Assembly: GCA_903834145.1 (NCBI GenBank)
Contig: CAILHY010000008.1
Location: 40,457 to 104,456 of the forward strand
Length of the DNA: 64,000 nucleotides
Reading direction: 5' to 3'
Origin: an uncultured Actinomycetes bacterium
Lineage (GTDB): Bacteria > Actinomycetota > Actinomycetes > Nanopelagicales > Nanopelagicaceae
Shown: piece by piece, positions 1 to 10,041 of the stretch
Numbering within the stretch: the first letter of the stretch is position 1
Layout: every line of letters starts with the position of its first letter
Made by a program: the position numbers and the translations under genes
Notes under the pieces: model-generated
The model's input: only the letters and a program-made list of their open reading frames with translations
Told to the model about the DNA's origin: nothing
Database searches by the model: none

Positions 1-2
1 TT

Positions 3-395
3 CGAGTTCTGGGAAAGGGAAATAAGGAACGCACAATCCCCATTGGTAATCCTGCGATGAGAGCGCTTAAAGAATGGCTCAAAGATGCTCGTGAGTCTTT
101 GGTGGCGAAGGACTCAGGAAACGCACTTTTTCTTGGGGCTCGCGGAAGACGTATAGATCAACGTACCGTTCGAACTGTTGTCTACAACGCACTCTCGGCT
201 CTGGAAGGTTTTGAACGAATGGGCCCCCATGCACTTCGCCATTCGGCGGCGACTCACCTTCTCGAGGGAGGGGCTGACCTGCGAACTGTTCAGGAAATTT
301 TGGGCCATGCCTCCCTTGCCACGACCCAGATTTACACTCATGTTTCAACGGCCCGCCTTCAATCGGCCTTCAACCAGGCCCATCCTCGAGCCTAA
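3..395 (+). CDS. xerC: Tyrosine recombinase XerC, 3' part (5' end outside window)
   Basis: The reading frame is open from the left edge, so the gene is cut by the window; 130 C-terminal residues remain. They hold most of the catalytic domain of a tyrosine recombinase: the beta-hairpin with GKGNKER (catalytic Lys), the HALRH box (His and second Arg), LGHAS (His) and IYTHV with the nucleophilic Tyr. XerC with XerD resolves chromosome dimers at dif. A xerC upstream of rpsB is the normal actinobacterial arrangement, so this is read as the housekeeping recombinase and not as an integrase belonging to the catabolic region downstream. The missing N-terminal SAM-like domain and first catalytic Arg cannot be checked. 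Confidence 0.85.
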   Translation, partial: RVLGKGNKERTIPIGNPAMRALKEWLKDARESLVAKDSGNALFLGARGRRIDQRTVRTVVYNALSALEGFERMGPHALRHSAATHLLEGGADLRTVQEILGHASLATTQIYTHVSTARLQSAFNQAHPRA

Positions 396-593
396 TTGAG
401 CCTGAACTGTGGATTTCTTACGCTCAAACCTCAGGTAAGATTTGCCCCGCACAGGTCTTGGATCTGTGACATCTCAGCACTCGCGGTTCTTGCTAGCAGG
501 CGCCGTTAAACCACCTCGGTCCAGAAGGTAAAACTTTAGGTCGGTGTCTATGAGTGCGACGGGCACAACAAAGAGTTGAGCCATTAACCGAGA

Positions 594-615
594 GCGAACT
601 TGTAGAAAAGTTCGC
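594..615 (+). promoter_or_regulatory. Hairpin in the rpsB leader
   Basis: GCGAACTT (594-601) pairs perfectly with AAGTTCGC (608-615) around a 6-nt loop. It stands directly before the ribosome-binding site AAGAAGGAG (616-624) of rpsB. S2 autoregulates its own mRNA in several bacteria, so a leader element here is plausible, but the regulatory role is inference. The rest of the 396-633 spacer shows nothing I can assign with confidence; a promoter for rpsB-tsf must lie in it. Confidence 0.4.
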
Positions 616-633
616 AAGAAGGAGTGTGCCGCC

Positions 634-1485
634 ATGGCGGTTGTAACAATGCGAGAACTTCTCGACAGCGGAGTCCATTTCGGACACCAGACTCGTCGAT
701 GGAATCCAAAGATGAAGCGCTTTATTTTCGCCGAGCGCAACGGTATCTACATCATCGACATCCAACAGTCATTGGGCTTGATTGATAGCGCCTATGAATT
801 CGTTAAAGATGTTGTGGCTAAAGGCGGACATGTTCTTTATGTAGGAACAAAGAAGCAGGCTCAAGAGCCAATCATTCAACAGTCTGCACGCGTTGGCATG
901 CCCTATGTCACCGAGCGCTGGTTGGGCGGAATGCTGACCAACTTCCCAACTGTCTACAAGCGTATTCAGCGCCTCAAAGAACTCGAAGCACTTGAGACCG
1001 CAAATGATCAGCTGCTCACCAAGAAGGAATTACTTGTACTTCGTCGCGAGCGCGAGAAACTCAACAAGAACCTCAACGGAATTCGTAATATGACCAAGTT
1101 GCCTAGTGCAATCTGGGTAGTAGATACCAAGAAAGAGCACCTCGCAGTTGCCGAAGCTAAGAAGCTTGGCATTCCTGTTATCGCAATCTTGGATACAAAC
1201 TGCGATCCAGATGAAGTTGATTTCAAGATTCCCGGCAATGACGACGCTATTCGCTCAATTGGGCTCCTTACTCGCGTCATCACTGATGCAATTGCTGCCG
1301 GATTACAAGCACGTGCTGCCAATGCAGTAAAAGAAGAAGTGAAGCCAGATGCAGTTGCCGCAGTTGCCGCAGGGGAGCCATTGGCTGACTGGGAGAAAGA
1401 AATCCTAGACGGTGGCGCTGCTCCAGTAGTAGAAGCAGTTGTTGAGACACCAGCAGCACTCCCAACCGAATCAGTGGAGGGTTAA
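634..1485 (+). CDS. rpsB: Small ribosomal subunit protein uS2
   Basis: The 283-residue product begins with an S2 signature ([22 protein letters not shown]) and continues with [13 protein letters not shown] and [10 protein letters not shown], all typical of bacterial S2, which binds the 30S head/platform junction with S1. The ATG follows AAGAAGGAG by nine bases. The last roughly 50 residues are an acidic, Ala/Val/Glu-rich tail of the kind often found on actinobacterial S2 proteins. tsf starts one base after the stop codon, so the two are co-transcribed as in most bacteria. Confidence 0.97.
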   Translation: MAVVTMRELLDSGVHFGHQTRRWNPKMKRFIFAERNGIYIIDIQQSLGLIDSAYEFVKDVVAKGGHVLYVGTKKQAQEPIIQQSARVGMPYVTERWLGGMLTNFPTVYKRIQRLKELEALETANDQLLTKKELLVLRREREKLNKNLNGIRNMTKLPSAIWVVDTKKEHLAVAEAKKLGIPVIAILDTNCDPDEVDFKIPGNDDAIRSIGLLTRVITDAIAAGLQARAANAVKEEVKPDAVAAVAAGEPLADWEKEILDGGAAPVVEAVVETPAALPTESVEG

Positions 1486-1486
1486 G

Positions 1487-2314
1487 TTGAAATACTCTGC
1501 AGAGGATGTAAAAAAACTTCGTGAAGCAACCGCAGCAGGAATGCTCGATTGCAAGAAAGCACTTGATGAGGCAGAAGGTGATTTCGACAAGGCTGTCGAC
1601 ATTATTCGCGTTAAAGGTTTGAAAGGCGTCACCAAGCGTGAAGGCCGTACAACTTCTAACGGTCTTGTCATTGCAAAGGTTCAAGATGACCTAGGTGTCA
1701 TGCTTGAACTCAATTGCGAGACAGACTTCGTAGCCAAGGGCGATCGTTTCCAGGCCCTTGCTGATGAGTTGCTTACTCAACTTGAAGCAGTGAAGACTTC
1801 TGATCTCGATGCCTTCTTGGCGTCCGAGATTAAGCCAGGTCGCAAGGTTCAAGATGCAGTGGATGAAGGAAATGCAACGTTGGGCGAAAAGATTGAAGTT
1901 CGTCGCGTTGCAGTTCTCGATGGTTCACCCGTCGGCATCTATATGCACCGCACGAGTCCAGATCTTCCACCGCAGGTGGGCGTTCTTGTTCAGTTGACGA
2001 AGGACGCATTGGGCGTGGGCAAAGATATTGCACAACACATCGCTGCTTTTGGTCCAACCTACGTCAACCGCGAAGATGTTCCCGCTGAACTCATTGAAAA
2101 CGAGCGCCGCGTTGCAGAAGCGACCGCTCGTGAAGAGGGCAAGCCTGAGGCCTCCCTATCCAAGATCGTTGAAGGCCGTGTTACTGGATTCGTGAAGGAA
2201 GTCAGCCTCATTGAGCAGGCTTTCGCCAAGGATGCCAAGAAGACGGTGAAGCAGATTCTCGATGAAGCCGGAACCGTCGTAAAGGCGTTCCATCGCTTCC
2301 GCGTGGGTCAATAA
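1487..2314 (+). CDS. tsf: Elongation factor Ts
   Basis: EF-Ts exchanges GDP for GTP on EF-Tu. The N-terminal UBA-like segment (KYSAEDVKKLREATAAGML, then DCKKALDEAEGD) and the TDFVA motif are diagnostic. The frame is open further upstream inside rpsB, but the family N-terminus begins at MKYSAEDV, giving a TTG start at 1487 preceded by GTGGAGGG at the end of rpsB; this yields 275 residues, the usual length. Use of TTG is mildly unusual for such a highly expressed gene. Confidence 0.95.
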   Translation: MKYSAEDVKKLREATAAGMLDCKKALDEAEGDFDKAVDIIRVKGLKGVTKREGRTTSNGLVIAKVQDDLGVMLELNCETDFVAKGDRFQALADELLTQLEAVKTSDLDAFLASEIKPGRKVQDAVDEGNATLGEKIEVRRVAVLDGSPVGIYMHRTSPDLPPQVGVLVQLTKDALGVGKDIAQHIAAFGPTYVNREDVPAELIENERRVAEATAREEGKPEASLSKIVEGRVTGFVKEVSLIEQAFAKDAKKTVKQILDEAGTVVKAFHRFRVGQ

Positions 2315-2365
2315 CCTTCTAAGACGAGACAATTAGACTCTAGATAAATAGTGAGAGGAGCACTT

Positions 2366-3088
2366 ATGCCCGGCAGTAGAGGTAAATACGGGCGAGTGCT
2401 CCTTAAGCTTTCTGGAGAAGTTTTTGGAGGCGCAAAGGGCATTGGAGTTGATCCTGATGTCGTGCAAGATGTAGCAAAACAAATCGCAGAAGTAGTGCGC
2501 TCTGGCGTTCAAGTTGCCATCGTTGTTGGTGGAGGAAACTATTTCCGTGGTGCTGAACTTCAACAATTAGGAATGGATCGCGCGCGCGCTGACTACATGG
2601 GCATGCTCGGTACCGTAATGAATTGTCTGGCTTTGCAAGATTTCCTAGAAAAATTAGGCGTAGATACTCGCGTTCAAACAGCCATCACCATGGGCCAGGT
2701 TGCTGAGCCCTACGTCCCACGTCGGGCAATTCGCCACCTGGAAAAGGGGCGAGTCGTGATATTTGGAGCAGGTGCAGGGATGCCATTTTTCACTACCGAC
2801 ACTGTTGCCGCCCAGCGCGCACTGGAGATTGGTTCTGAAGCGCTTCTTCTGGCCAAGAGCGGAGTAGATGGAGTTTATTCAGCAGATCCCAAGAAGGACC
2901 CAAGCGCTATTAAGTTCGACACGATTTCTTATGATGAAGTTATTACCAAGTCGCTAGCAGTCGCCGATGCCGCAGCCTTTAGTTTATGCCGTGAAAATAA
3001 ATTGCCGATTGTGGTTTTTGATTTGATGACGAACGGAAATATTGGCCGTGCAGTTCGCGGTGAAGTTATCGGAACTCTTGTCGCGTAA
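2366..3088 (+). CDS. pyrH: UMP kinase
   Basis: PyrH phosphorylates UMP to UDP and belongs to the amino-acid kinase fold. Visible motifs are LLKLSGEVF near the start, [21 protein letters not shown] and [14 protein letters not shown]. The ATG at 2366 is preceded by GAGAGGAG and gives 240 residues; a GTG at 2351 would add five residues but lies upstream of that ribosome-binding site. The order tsf-pyrH-frr is conserved in bacteria. Confidence 0.96.
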   Translation: MPGSRGKYGRVLLKLSGEVFGGAKGIGVDPDVVQDVAKQIAEVVRSGVQVAIVVGGGNYFRGAELQQLGMDRARADYMGMLGTVMNCLALQDFLEKLGVDTRVQTAITMGQVAEPYVPRRAIRHLEKGRVVIFGAGAGMPFFTTDTVAAQRALEIGSEALLLAKSGVDGVYSADPKKDPSAIKFDTISYDEVITKSLAVADAAAFSLCRENKLPIVVFDLMTNGNIGRAVRGEVIGTLVA

Positions 3089-3126
3089 TTATTAGCCATA
3101 GATATCAACGGAAATAGGGAGCACGA

Positions 3127-3690
3127 ATGAGCGATGTAGCAGGCACTCTTGCAGATGCTGATACAAAGATGAAGAAGGCGCTAGAAGTGGCCAAGGAAGA
3201 TTTCGCCACCATTCGAACAGGTCGCGCTCACCCATCGCTCTTTAATAAGATCATGGTGGATTACTACGGTTCCTACACTCCGCTTTCGCAGTTGGCATCA
3301 TTTCAAGTACCCGAAGCTCGCATGGCGATCATCTCTCCCTTCGATAAAGGCGCGATGGCATCCATTGAGAAGGCGATAAGAGAGTCAGACCTTGGTGTAA
3401 ACCCCGGCAACGATGGCGTCGTTATCCGAGTAAATTTTCCGCAACTAACGGAGGAGCGCCGCAAGGAATACATCAAAGTGGTGCGCACCAAAGCTGAGGA
3501 GGCAAAAGTCTCCCTCCGTAATATTCGTCGCCATGCCAAGGAAACTATTGAAAAGCTAGAAAAAGATGGAGATATCGGCAAGGACGATCTCACGCGCGGT
3601 GAAAAGGATTTGGAAAAACTAACTTCCGATCATGTTTCTAAAGTTGATGACTTGCTCAAACATAAGGAGATCGAACTTCTCGAGGTCTGA
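3127..3690 (+). CDS. frr: Ribosome recycling factor
   Basis: RRF splits post-termination ribosomes together with EF-G. The 187-residue length and the motifs IRTGRAHPSLF, YYGSYTPLSQLA and NIRRHAKETIEKLEKDG are standard. The start is an ATG after ATAGGGAGCACG. It is 38 bases from pyrH and 15 bases from cdsA, consistent with one transcript. Confidence 0.96.
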   Translation: MSDVAGTLADADTKMKKALEVAKEDFATIRTGRAHPSLFNKIMVDYYGSYTPLSQLASFQVPEARMAIISPFDKGAMASIEKAIRESDLGVNPGNDGVVIRVNFPQLTEERRKEYIKVVRTKAEEAKVSLRNIRRHAKETIEKLEKDGDIGKDDLTRGEKDLEKLTSDHVSKVDDLLKHKEIELLEV

Positions 3691-3705
3691 GAATTCACTG
3701 CTGCC

Positions 3706-4551
3706 ATGGATGACCTTCACGCAATAAATGAGGCACTCAATCGAAAGGCTGGGCGAAAGCTCATCCCTTCTATTGGCGTGAGCCTTTCCCTCGTCACGAT
3801 CGTGTGGGCGACGCTGGCCTACCATCGAGCGTTTTTTGCATTTCTCGTGGGTCTTGCTGTCATTCTTGGTATCCGAGAAATTGTTCGTGCATTCGCTTTA
3901 GCTAAAACTTTTGTTTCAGAGGTCGCGCTAATAGTTGCCACGTTGGCCCTGGTGATTGCGACATGGCGTGGGGGAGCAGCCGGACTTGCAGTTGCTACCG
4001 CCATGTCTCTTCCCATCTTGCTCGTTGATTTGTTACGCCGCGGTCCAGATGGATTCGTCAAGAGCGCAACTGCGACGTCACTTGTGCTTATCTATTTGCC
4101 ATTTCTAGCGGGTTTTCTGATTTTGCTGGCACGTCCCAGTGATGGATTAAGTCGAGTAATGACCTTTGTAATTTTGGTCAGTTGCAACGACACATTCGGA
4201 TATCTGGTGGGCGTTCTCTTTGGCAGACACCCTTTGGCTCCGACGATCAGTCCCAAAAAATCCTGGGAAGGATTCGCCGGTTCCATCGTCTTCACATTTC
4301 TCGGCGGAGCGTTAAGTTTTCACTACCTACTTCATCTGCACTGGTGGATCGGCGCAGTTATCGGTTTGATGGTCGTGATCACCGCAACTAGTGGCGATCT
4401 CATTGAAAGTGCTATGAAACGCGATCTTTCCCTTAAAGATATGGGCTCGATACTGCCCGGCCATGGAGGAATTTTGGACCGCTTGGATTCAGTTCTCTAC
4501 ACAGCTCCCGCGCTGTGGCTAGCCCTTGAACTTATTAGGCGCTACCTATGA
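3706..4551 (+). CDS. cdsA: Phosphatidate cytidylyltransferase
   Basis: The product makes CDP-diacylglycerol from phosphatidate and CTP at the cytoplasmic membrane, feeding all phospholipid synthesis. It has many hydrophobic segments across 281 residues and ends with the family signature, here [15 protein letters not shown] followed by [12 protein letters not shown]. There is no strong ribosome-binding site before the ATG at 3706, so the exact start is less sure than the identity. Its end overlaps rlmN by four bases (ATGA). Confidence 0.93.
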   Translation: MDDLHAINEALNRKAGRKLIPSIGVSLSLVTIVWATLAYHRAFFAFLVGLAVILGIREIVRAFALAKTFVSEVALIVATLALVIATWRGGAAGLAVATAMSLPILLVDLLRRGPDGFVKSATATSLVLIYLPFLAGFLILLARPSDGLSRVMTFVILVSCNDTFGYLVGVLFGRHPLAPTISPKKSWEGFAGSIVFTFLGGALSFHYLLHLHWWIGAVIGLMVVITATSGDLIESAMKRDLSLKDMGSILPGHGGILDRLDSVLYTAPALWLALELIRRYL

Positions 4552-5678
4552 GCCGCCCCGAGCAGCCCGCTGAACTCAAGCTGGTATTCGATGAACCTGT
4601 TCAACGAAAGAAAGTGCCTCAACATTTGGCAGATTTTTCTCCCGCTGAGCGCAAAGATTTTGCTAAAGAGTTAGGGCTACCTGGCTTTCGTTCAACACAA
4701 GTGAGCGCGCACTATTTCGGACATCTTGATACGAATCCAGATAGCTGGAGTGATATTCCCGCCGACATGCGATCTACTTTCGCTGAAATGTTTACTCCAA
4801 AATTGATTGAGCTTGTTCGCTCAATTACATGCGATAACGGGATGACGCGAAAAGATTTGTGGCGTTTGCATGATGGTGTTCTCGTTGAGAGCGTTCTCAT
4901 GCGTTACACCGATCGCACCACTGTCTGCGTTTCCTCCCAAGCGGGATGTGGAATGAATTGTCCATTCTGCGCGACAGGTCAAGCCGGTCTTACTCGGAAT
5001 CTTTCTGCTGGAGAAATCACCGAACAAATCGTTGCCTCTGCACGCGCTTGCGCATCGGGGGAGTTACCGGGTGGTCCAACTCGTTTATCCAATGTAGTTT
5101 TCATGGGCATGGGCGAACCGATGGCCAATTACAAAGCGGTGATGCGGAGCATCCGAAACATCACTGATCCTCATCCTGATGGGTTAGGTATTAGCGCACG
5201 TTCGGTTACGCTTTCAACGGTGGGTCTCGTGAACGGTATCGAAAAACTCACCGAAGAAGGAATTCCGCTCACACTGGCAGTTTCCTTGCATACCCCGGAT
5301 GACGAACTTCGCGATTCACTCGTGCCTATTAACTCGCGTTGGAAAGTGAAGGAAGTTTTAGCGGCAGCAGATGCCTATGCAGAAAAGACGGGACGTCGCT
5401 ACTCCATCGAGTACGCACTTATCCGCGATATCAATGATCACACGTGGCGTGCTGATCTTCTTGGGCGATTGCTGAAAAATCGCAATGCTCATGTAAATCT
5501 GATTCCACTGAATCCAACACCTGGATCGAAATGGACCGCTTCCCGTAAGGAAGATGAAGCAGAATTCGTTCGCATTCTCGAAAGTTATGGTGTCGCGACT
5601 ACGGTGCGCGATACACGAGGACGCGAAATTGATGGAGCGTGTGGCCAATTGGCTGCCGCTGAGATCGCAAACTCATAG
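4548..5678 (+). CDS. rlmN: 23S rRNA (adenine-2503-C2)-methyltransferase, radical SAM
   Basis: RlmN methylates A2503 of 23S rRNA (and tRNA A37) through a radical-SAM mechanism. The CxxxCxxC cluster is C134/C138/C141 in CGMNCPFC, and the C-terminal resolving cysteine is in GACGQLA. The 376-residue length is normal. It is translationally coupled to cdsA. In typical actinobacteria dxr and rseP follow; here dxr is missing and the catabolic region begins instead. Confidence 0.94.
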   Translation: MSRPEQPAELKLVFDEPVQRKKVPQHLADFSPAERKDFAKELGLPGFRSTQVSAHYFGHLDTNPDSWSDIPADMRSTFAEMFTPKLIELVRSITCDNGMTRKDLWRLHDGVLVESVLMRYTDRTTVCVSSQAGCGMNCPFCATGQAGLTRNLSAGEITEQIVASARACASGELPGGPTRLSNVVFMGMGEPMANYKAVMRSIRNITDPHPDGLGISARSVTLSTVGLVNGIEKLTEEGIPLTLAVSLHTPDDELRDSLVPINSRWKVKEVLAAADAYAEKTGRRYSIEYALIRDINDHTWRADLLGRLLKNRNAHVNLIPLNPTPGSKWTASRKEDEAEFVRILESYGVATTVRDTRGREIDGACGQLAAAEIANS

Positions 5679-5691
5679 GAAGGCACAAGCC

Positions 5692-5997
5692 ATGATTCTA
5701 GAAATCGCATCGATCGAGATTCTTGCTCATAAGCATGATGAATTTGAGGGAGCCATTAAGTTTGCGGTCGAAACCGTGCTCTCAACGGCTAAGGGGTTCA
5801 ACAGCTTCCAGCTCCAGCACGGGATTGAGAACCCCAATATGTACACGCTGCTCATCCACTGGGAGACGCTCGAGGATCACACAGTCGGGTTCCGCGAGGG
5901 TCCTCTTTACCCGCTCTGGCGTAGCCATATTGAGGCATTTTTCGCTGGCAAACCTGAGGTCTTCCATTGGAGTCAAGTATTTGCCATTAAGGCCTAA
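5692..5997 (+). CDS. Small antibiotic-biosynthesis-monooxygenase (ABM) fold protein
   Basis: A 101-residue protein beginning MILEIASIEI, with the pattern of a dimeric alpha/beta ABM/Dabb barrel: an N-terminal beta strand, a helix with a FEGAIK stretch, then a central ENPNMYTLLIHWETLEDH and a C-terminal beta strand. The ATG at 5692 follows AGGAAGG. Proteins of this fold range from monooxygenases to ligand-binding or aldehyde-handling proteins, so no substrate can be assigned. It sits 13 bases after rlmN and could be read through from it. Confidence 0.6.
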   Translation: MILEIASIEILAHKHDEFEGAIKFAVETVLSTAKGFNSFQLQHGIENPNMYTLLIHWETLEDHTVGFREGPLYPLWRSHIEAFFAGKPEVFHWSQVFAIKA

Positions 5998-6058
5998 CTT
6001 CGCGCCTTTTCTCTCAACTTATGTATCAATCTGACACGGACTGATATACCATCAAGCC

Positions 6059-6727
6059 GTGAGTGTGATCGATTTTGCCGCCCCGGATAGCCAGGCAAAT
6101 CCTTCCTTTTCCCAAGAGGCCTATAACCAGATTCGCTCAATGATCGTTTCGTTAGAACTCAAACCGGGGTCGCTGATCAATGAAGCGGACCTGATGAATA
6201 AGTTAGGGCTGGGACGTACACCGATTCGGGAAGCGCTTCGATCATTGGCCAGCGAAAAACTTGTGGATGTATATCCCCGCAGAGGCATGTTTGTTACCAG
6301 TGTGGATGTGCATAATCTTTCAGCCATCTCAGAGGTTCGTGCCGTTTTGGAAATTCAGGCTGCGGGGCTCGCTGCGCAGAGATCCAATACGGCTGATCAG
6401 ATTATTACCAAGGCACTGATTGCAGAAATTGATGCGATCGAAGGCGAACCGAACATGACCAAGTTGATTGGTTTAGATCAGCGAATTCATCGTCACATAT
6501 ATAAGGCCACACATAATCATTTCCTGGAAACTTCGCTGGAACAGTATTACGGTCATGCCCTTCGAATCTGGTTCATGGCCTTAGATCGAGTAGAAGACCT
6601 TTCAGAAGCGGTGATCGAGCATCGCGCTCTCTTAATCGCGATACGTGATAACAAAGTAAATGAAGCAGAGCAAGCCATGAAAGAACATGTTGAAGGTTTT
6701 GAAGCGAGCATTAGAAAAAGTTTCTAA
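6059..6727 (+). CDS. GntR-family regulator, FadR/FCD subgroup
   Basis: Residues about 20-85 form a winged helix-turn-helix (LGRTPIREALRSLASEKLV then PRRGMFV), followed by an all-helical FCD ligand domain with the metal-binding-type LDQRIHRHIYKATHN stretch. FCD regulators usually sense carboxylates or amino-acid-like catabolic substrates. It is the first gene of a plus-strand block that continues to fdsA, so it likely controls the dimethylglycine/formate genes, perhaps itself included. The GTG start has no visible ribosome-binding site but lies about nine bases after a TATACC box, suggesting a leaderless mRNA. Confidence 0.85.
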   Translation: MSVIDFAAPDSQANPSFSQEAYNQIRSMIVSLELKPGSLINEADLMNKLGLGRTPIREALRSLASEKLVDVYPRRGMFVTSVDVHNLSAISEVRAVLEIQAAGLAAQRSNTADQIITKALIAEIDAIEGEPNMTKLIGLDQRIHRHIYKATHNHFLETSLEQYYGHALRIWFMALDRVEDLSEAVIEHRALLIAIRDNKVNEAEQAMKEHVEGFEASIRKSF

Positions 6728-6751
6728 GGCTTTTAATAAAGCGATCGGGAA

Positions 6752-9283
6752 ATGGAACAGATCATGAGTGCACTACCAAGTAAGGCGAAAGCCGTAATCA
6801 TTGGTGCAGGTATCGTTGGAAACAGCGTGGCGTATCACCTTGCTCGACTTGGATGGCGCGATCTCGTACAGATTGATAAAGGGCCGCTTCCAAATCCAGG
6901 TGGGTCCACAGGTCATGCGTCAAACTTCATTTTTCCTGTCGATCACTCCAAAGAGATGACGGCAATCACCGCCGAAAGTATGCGTCAATACAAAGCGCGC
7001 AACACTTTCACCGAATGCGGTGGAATTGAAGTGGCGCGTACACCAGAACGTATGCAAGAACTTCAACGCCGAATCTCTTCAGGAAAGTCATGGGGCATTG
7101 AAGGCGGGCGGATTGTTACTCCAGCCGAGATTAAAGAGTTAGTTCCTTATATTGATGAGAGTGTTATTCTGGGTGGATTTTATTCGCCAACCGTTGGGGT
7201 TGTAGATTCCTTACGTGCTGGGACGCTCATGCGCGAGGAAGCCATTGAAATGGGAGCGCTCCAAAGTTTTGCAAATATTGAAGTCCTTGGCATGGATGTT
7301 GAAAACGGTCGTATTAAACGGGTTCGCACCGATAACGGCGACATCGAAGCTGATTATGTTGTAATTGCAACGGGTTGCTGGAGCCCACGCCTTGCAGCGA
7401 TGGCCGGTGCATTTATTCCGCTGACACCAGCGGTGCACCAAATGAAAGATATTGGACCAGTTCCATTTTTTGCTGGTGCCAAGGGAGATATTGAATGGCC
7501 AATTATTCGTGACATGGATACCAATATGTACGAGCGCCAACATGGAACTGGGCTTGAGGTTGGATCCTATGCGCACCGTCCGATTCTTTACGCTCCAGAG
7601 GATATTCCATCTAATGCAGTGGCTGCTCTTTCGCCAACAGAATTCCCATTTACTCAAGTTGATTTCGATCTTCAAGATGAGCATTCCCTTGAACTCATGC
7701 CATCGATTATTGGCGACGAGAATGTGCGAGAAAAATACGCCATCAATGGAATTCTCTCACTGACCCCAGATGGAATGCCGATCCTTGGTGAAACTCCAGA
7801 AGTTAAAGGTTTGTGGTCTGTCGCTGCCGTCTGGATTAAAGAAGGTCCAGGTACGGGTAAGAGCGTCGCTGAATGGATGGTGCTTGGCGAATCTGAGATC
7901 GATCTTCACTCCTCCGATATTGCACGTTTCCACGAGCACCAAAAAGCTACGTTTCACGTTAAAGCTCGCACGCACGAAGGATTCAATAAGACCTACGGAA
8001 TTGTTCATCCAAATGAACAGTGGTCGAGCAATCGCAATGTACGCCTTTCGCCATTTTATGATCGCGAGAAGGCGCTCGGTGCAGAATTCTATGAAACTGC
8101 TGGTTGGGAGCGACCATTCTGGTATTCATGCAACGAGCATTTAGTTGCAAAGTTCGGTGACAAGGTGATGCCACGTACCTCCGAATGGGAAGCGCGTTGG
8201 TGGTCACCGATTATTAATGCCGAACATCTCCAAATGCGAGAGAGCGCGGCGATCGTGGACCTGAGCGCTTTTGCAATCTTTGATGTCACAGGGCCATCGG
8301 CCCTGGCGGTTGTTCAGAAGATGGCCGTTCGGCAGATGGATGTTGCGATTGGTCGCGTTGTGTACACACCAATACTTGGAGTAAACGGAGGTTTCAAATC
8401 CGACCTTACGATCATGCGACTTGCTGCAAACCACTTCCGCGTTGTCACTGGTGGCGCGCATGGTATGGCAGACAAGAAGTGGTTCTCTGATCAACTGCCC
8501 ATTGATGGATCTGCACAAATTGTCGATCTGACTTCCGCCTACACAACCATCGGCGTGTGGGGACCACGAGCACGCGACATTCTCGCCTCCATCACTAAAG
8601 ATGATTTATCAGCCGATAGTTTTAAATTTAGTACCTGCAAGATGGTGGAGTTTGGTCCACTTCGAGTTCTGGCATCGCGTATTTCTTACGTGGGCGAACT
8701 TGGTTGGGAGCTCTACATTCCGATCGAACAAGGTGCAAAACTGTGGGATCTTATTTGGGATGCTGGCAAAAAACACGAAATGATCCCAGTTGGAATTGGC
8801 GTCTATGGCACAACCGGGCGTTTGGAAAAGTCCTATCGCGCCTATGGCAACGAACTAGAAACTGAGTACAACGTTGTTGAAGCAGGAATGCACACAGCCA
8901 AGATTAAAGAGCAGGACTTTATTGGAAAAGAAGCGCACCTTCGCCACCGTGCGCAAACTCCTGTGACAACGTTATGTTCGCTCACAGTGGATGATCACAT
9001 TTCATCGACAGGGGAGAAGCGTTACATGTTAGGCAAGGAGCCCATCTTGACTTTGGAAGGTGGACCAATTGTTGATTCTCATGGCCGTCGCTCTTATGTA
9101 ACCAGTGCCGGATCTGCTCCATCTATAGGCAAACATGTGCTGATGACGTATTTACCAACAGACCTTGCAGTGATGGGTGCGAAATTCCAAGTTGAATACT
9201 TGGGGGAGAAATATCCTGTCACCGTTGCTGGCGTTGGATCGGCGCCGCTATTTGACCCAACCAACGAACGGATCCTTTCGTAA
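6752..9283 (+). CDS. Dimethylglycine/sarcosine dehydrogenase-type flavoprotein with GcvT domain
   Basis: The 843-residue protein has an N-terminal DAO-type FAD domain (GAGIVG at 18-23), the GGSTGHAS motif whose His55 matches the covalent flavin site of dimethylglycine dehydrogenase relatives, and a C-terminal aminomethyltransferase (GcvT) half with YVGELGWELYIP. In this family the amine methyl group is oxidised and captured as 5,10-methylene-THF, with electrons passed to ETF or O2. The immediate neighbours etfB and etfA indicate ETF as acceptor. Within the betaine system it would convert dimethylglycine to sarcosine and probably sarcosine to glycine. An in-frame ATG at 6764 is an alternative start. 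Substrate choice between the two amines is not decidable by eye. Confidence 0.85.
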   Translation: MEQIMSALPSKAKAVIIGAGIVGNSVAYHLARLGWRDLVQIDKGPLPNPGGSTGHASNFIFPVDHSKEMTAITAESMRQYKARNTFTECGGIEVARTPERMQELQRRISSGKSWGIEGGRIVTPAEIKELVPYIDESVILGGFYSPTVGVVDSLRAGTLMREEAIEMGALQSFANIEVLGMDVENGRIKRVRTDNGDIEADYVVIATGCWSPRLAAMAGAFIPLTPAVHQMKDIGPVPFFAGAKGDIEWPIIRDMDTNMYERQHGTGLEVGSYAHRPILYAPEDIPSNAVAALSPTEFPFTQVDFDLQDEHSLELMPSIIGDENVREKYAINGILSLTPDGMPILGETPEVKGLWSVAAVWIKEGPGTGKSVAEWMVLGESEIDLHSSDIARFHEHQKATFHVKARTHEGFNKTYGIVHPNEQWSSNRNVRLSPFYDREKALGAEFYETAGWERPFWYSCNEHLVAKFGDKVMPRTSEWEARWWSPIINAEHLQMRESAAIVDLSAFAIFDVTGPSALAVVQKMAVRQMDVAIGRVVYTPILGVNGGFKSDLTIMRLAANHFRVVTGGAHGMADKKWFSDQLPIDGSAQIVDLTSAYTTIGVWGPRARDILASITKDDLSADSFKFSTCKMVEFGPLRVLASRISYVGELGWELYIPIEQGAKLWDLIWDAGKKHEMIPVGIGVYGTTGRLEKSYRAYGNELETEYNVVEAGMHTAKIKEQDFIGKEAHLRHRAQTPVTTLCSLTVDDHISSTGEKRYMLGKEPILTLEGGPIVDSHGRRSYVTSAGSAPSIGKHVLMTYLPTDLAVMGAKFQVEYLGEKYPVTVAGVGSAPLFDPTNERILS

Positions 9284-10041
9284 TGGATGTACTTGTCTGT
9301 CTCAAAAGAGTTCCTTTAGCGGGAAGCACGTTCTTGCTAACGCCTGATTCACGCGATATCAATACTGAGTTCTTGGGTTTTGGAATCAGTCCTCACGAGG
9401 AGAACGCAGTAGAGGCCGGAGTCCAACTTGTAGAACAAATGGGTGGCACTTTGACGCTTCTCACTCTTGGACCGACCGAGGCCGAAGAGCAATTGCGTTC
9501 GCAATTAGCTATCGGTGCTACGCGAGGCATATTGCTAGAAACCGATGGCGAAGATTGGGATCCGCAAGCAACAGCAGCGGCTCTTGTCGATGCAATTAAC
9601 GCTGAGGAAACTAAGTTTGATCTCATTCTCTTTGGCGCAGAATCTGCCGATAGCGCGGGATACCAGATTCATATTCGGGTAGCTCATGCGTTATCTCGTC
9701 CCATTGTGACCAATGTAAAAACTATGAAGATTGAAAACGGAATCGCTCAATGCGAACGCGCCGTTGGAAGTGTTCGCGAACTCTATGAAACAACACTTCC
9801 TGCCGTGATCACCGTCCGAGATGGTTTAAATATTCCACGTTATCCATCAGTTCCAGGGCGCATTCAAGCGCGAAAAAAGCCGATTGATCATAAAAAGCCT
9901 GAGTCTCACGTGCCCAAATTAGAGAAAGTTTCTCTCAGCGTTGCACCTTCTAATTCAACGGGTGCTCAAATATTGGGCAATGGAGTAGATGCGGTACCAG
10001 CCTTAGTAGATGTGCTTCGAACGATTGGAGTACTTGCATGA
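9283..10041 (+). CDS. etfB: Electron transfer flavoprotein beta subunit
   Basis: Begins MDVLVCLKRVP, the standard EtfB N-terminus, and has the NAVEAGVQL and FGAESADSAGYQIHIRVA regions that bind AMP and dock partners. 252 residues. Its ATG shares one base with the stop of the dehydrogenase gene (TAATG), so translation is coupled. EtfBA would take electrons from the dimethylglycine/sarcosine dehydrogenase. No ETF:quinone oxidoreductase is present in the window. Confidence 0.92.
   Translation: MDVLVCLKRVPLAGSTFLLTPDSRDINTEFLGFGISPHEENAVEAGVQLVEQMGGTLTLLTLGPTEAEEQLRSQLAIGATRGILLETDGEDWDPQATAAALVDAINAEETKFDLILFGAESADSAGYQIHIRVAHALSRPIVTNVKTMKIENGIAQCERAVGSVRELYETTLPAVITVRDGLNIPRYPSVPGRIQARKKPIDHKKPESHVPKLEKVSLSVAPSNSTGAQILGNGVDAVPALVDVLRTIGVLA

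Noticed and set aside
3..395. Tyrosine recombinase as the integrase of a genomic island
   Set aside because: Its sequence and place upstream of rpsB are those of housekeeping xerC, it is separated from the catabolic genes by seven core genes, and no attachment repeats or tRNA were seen.
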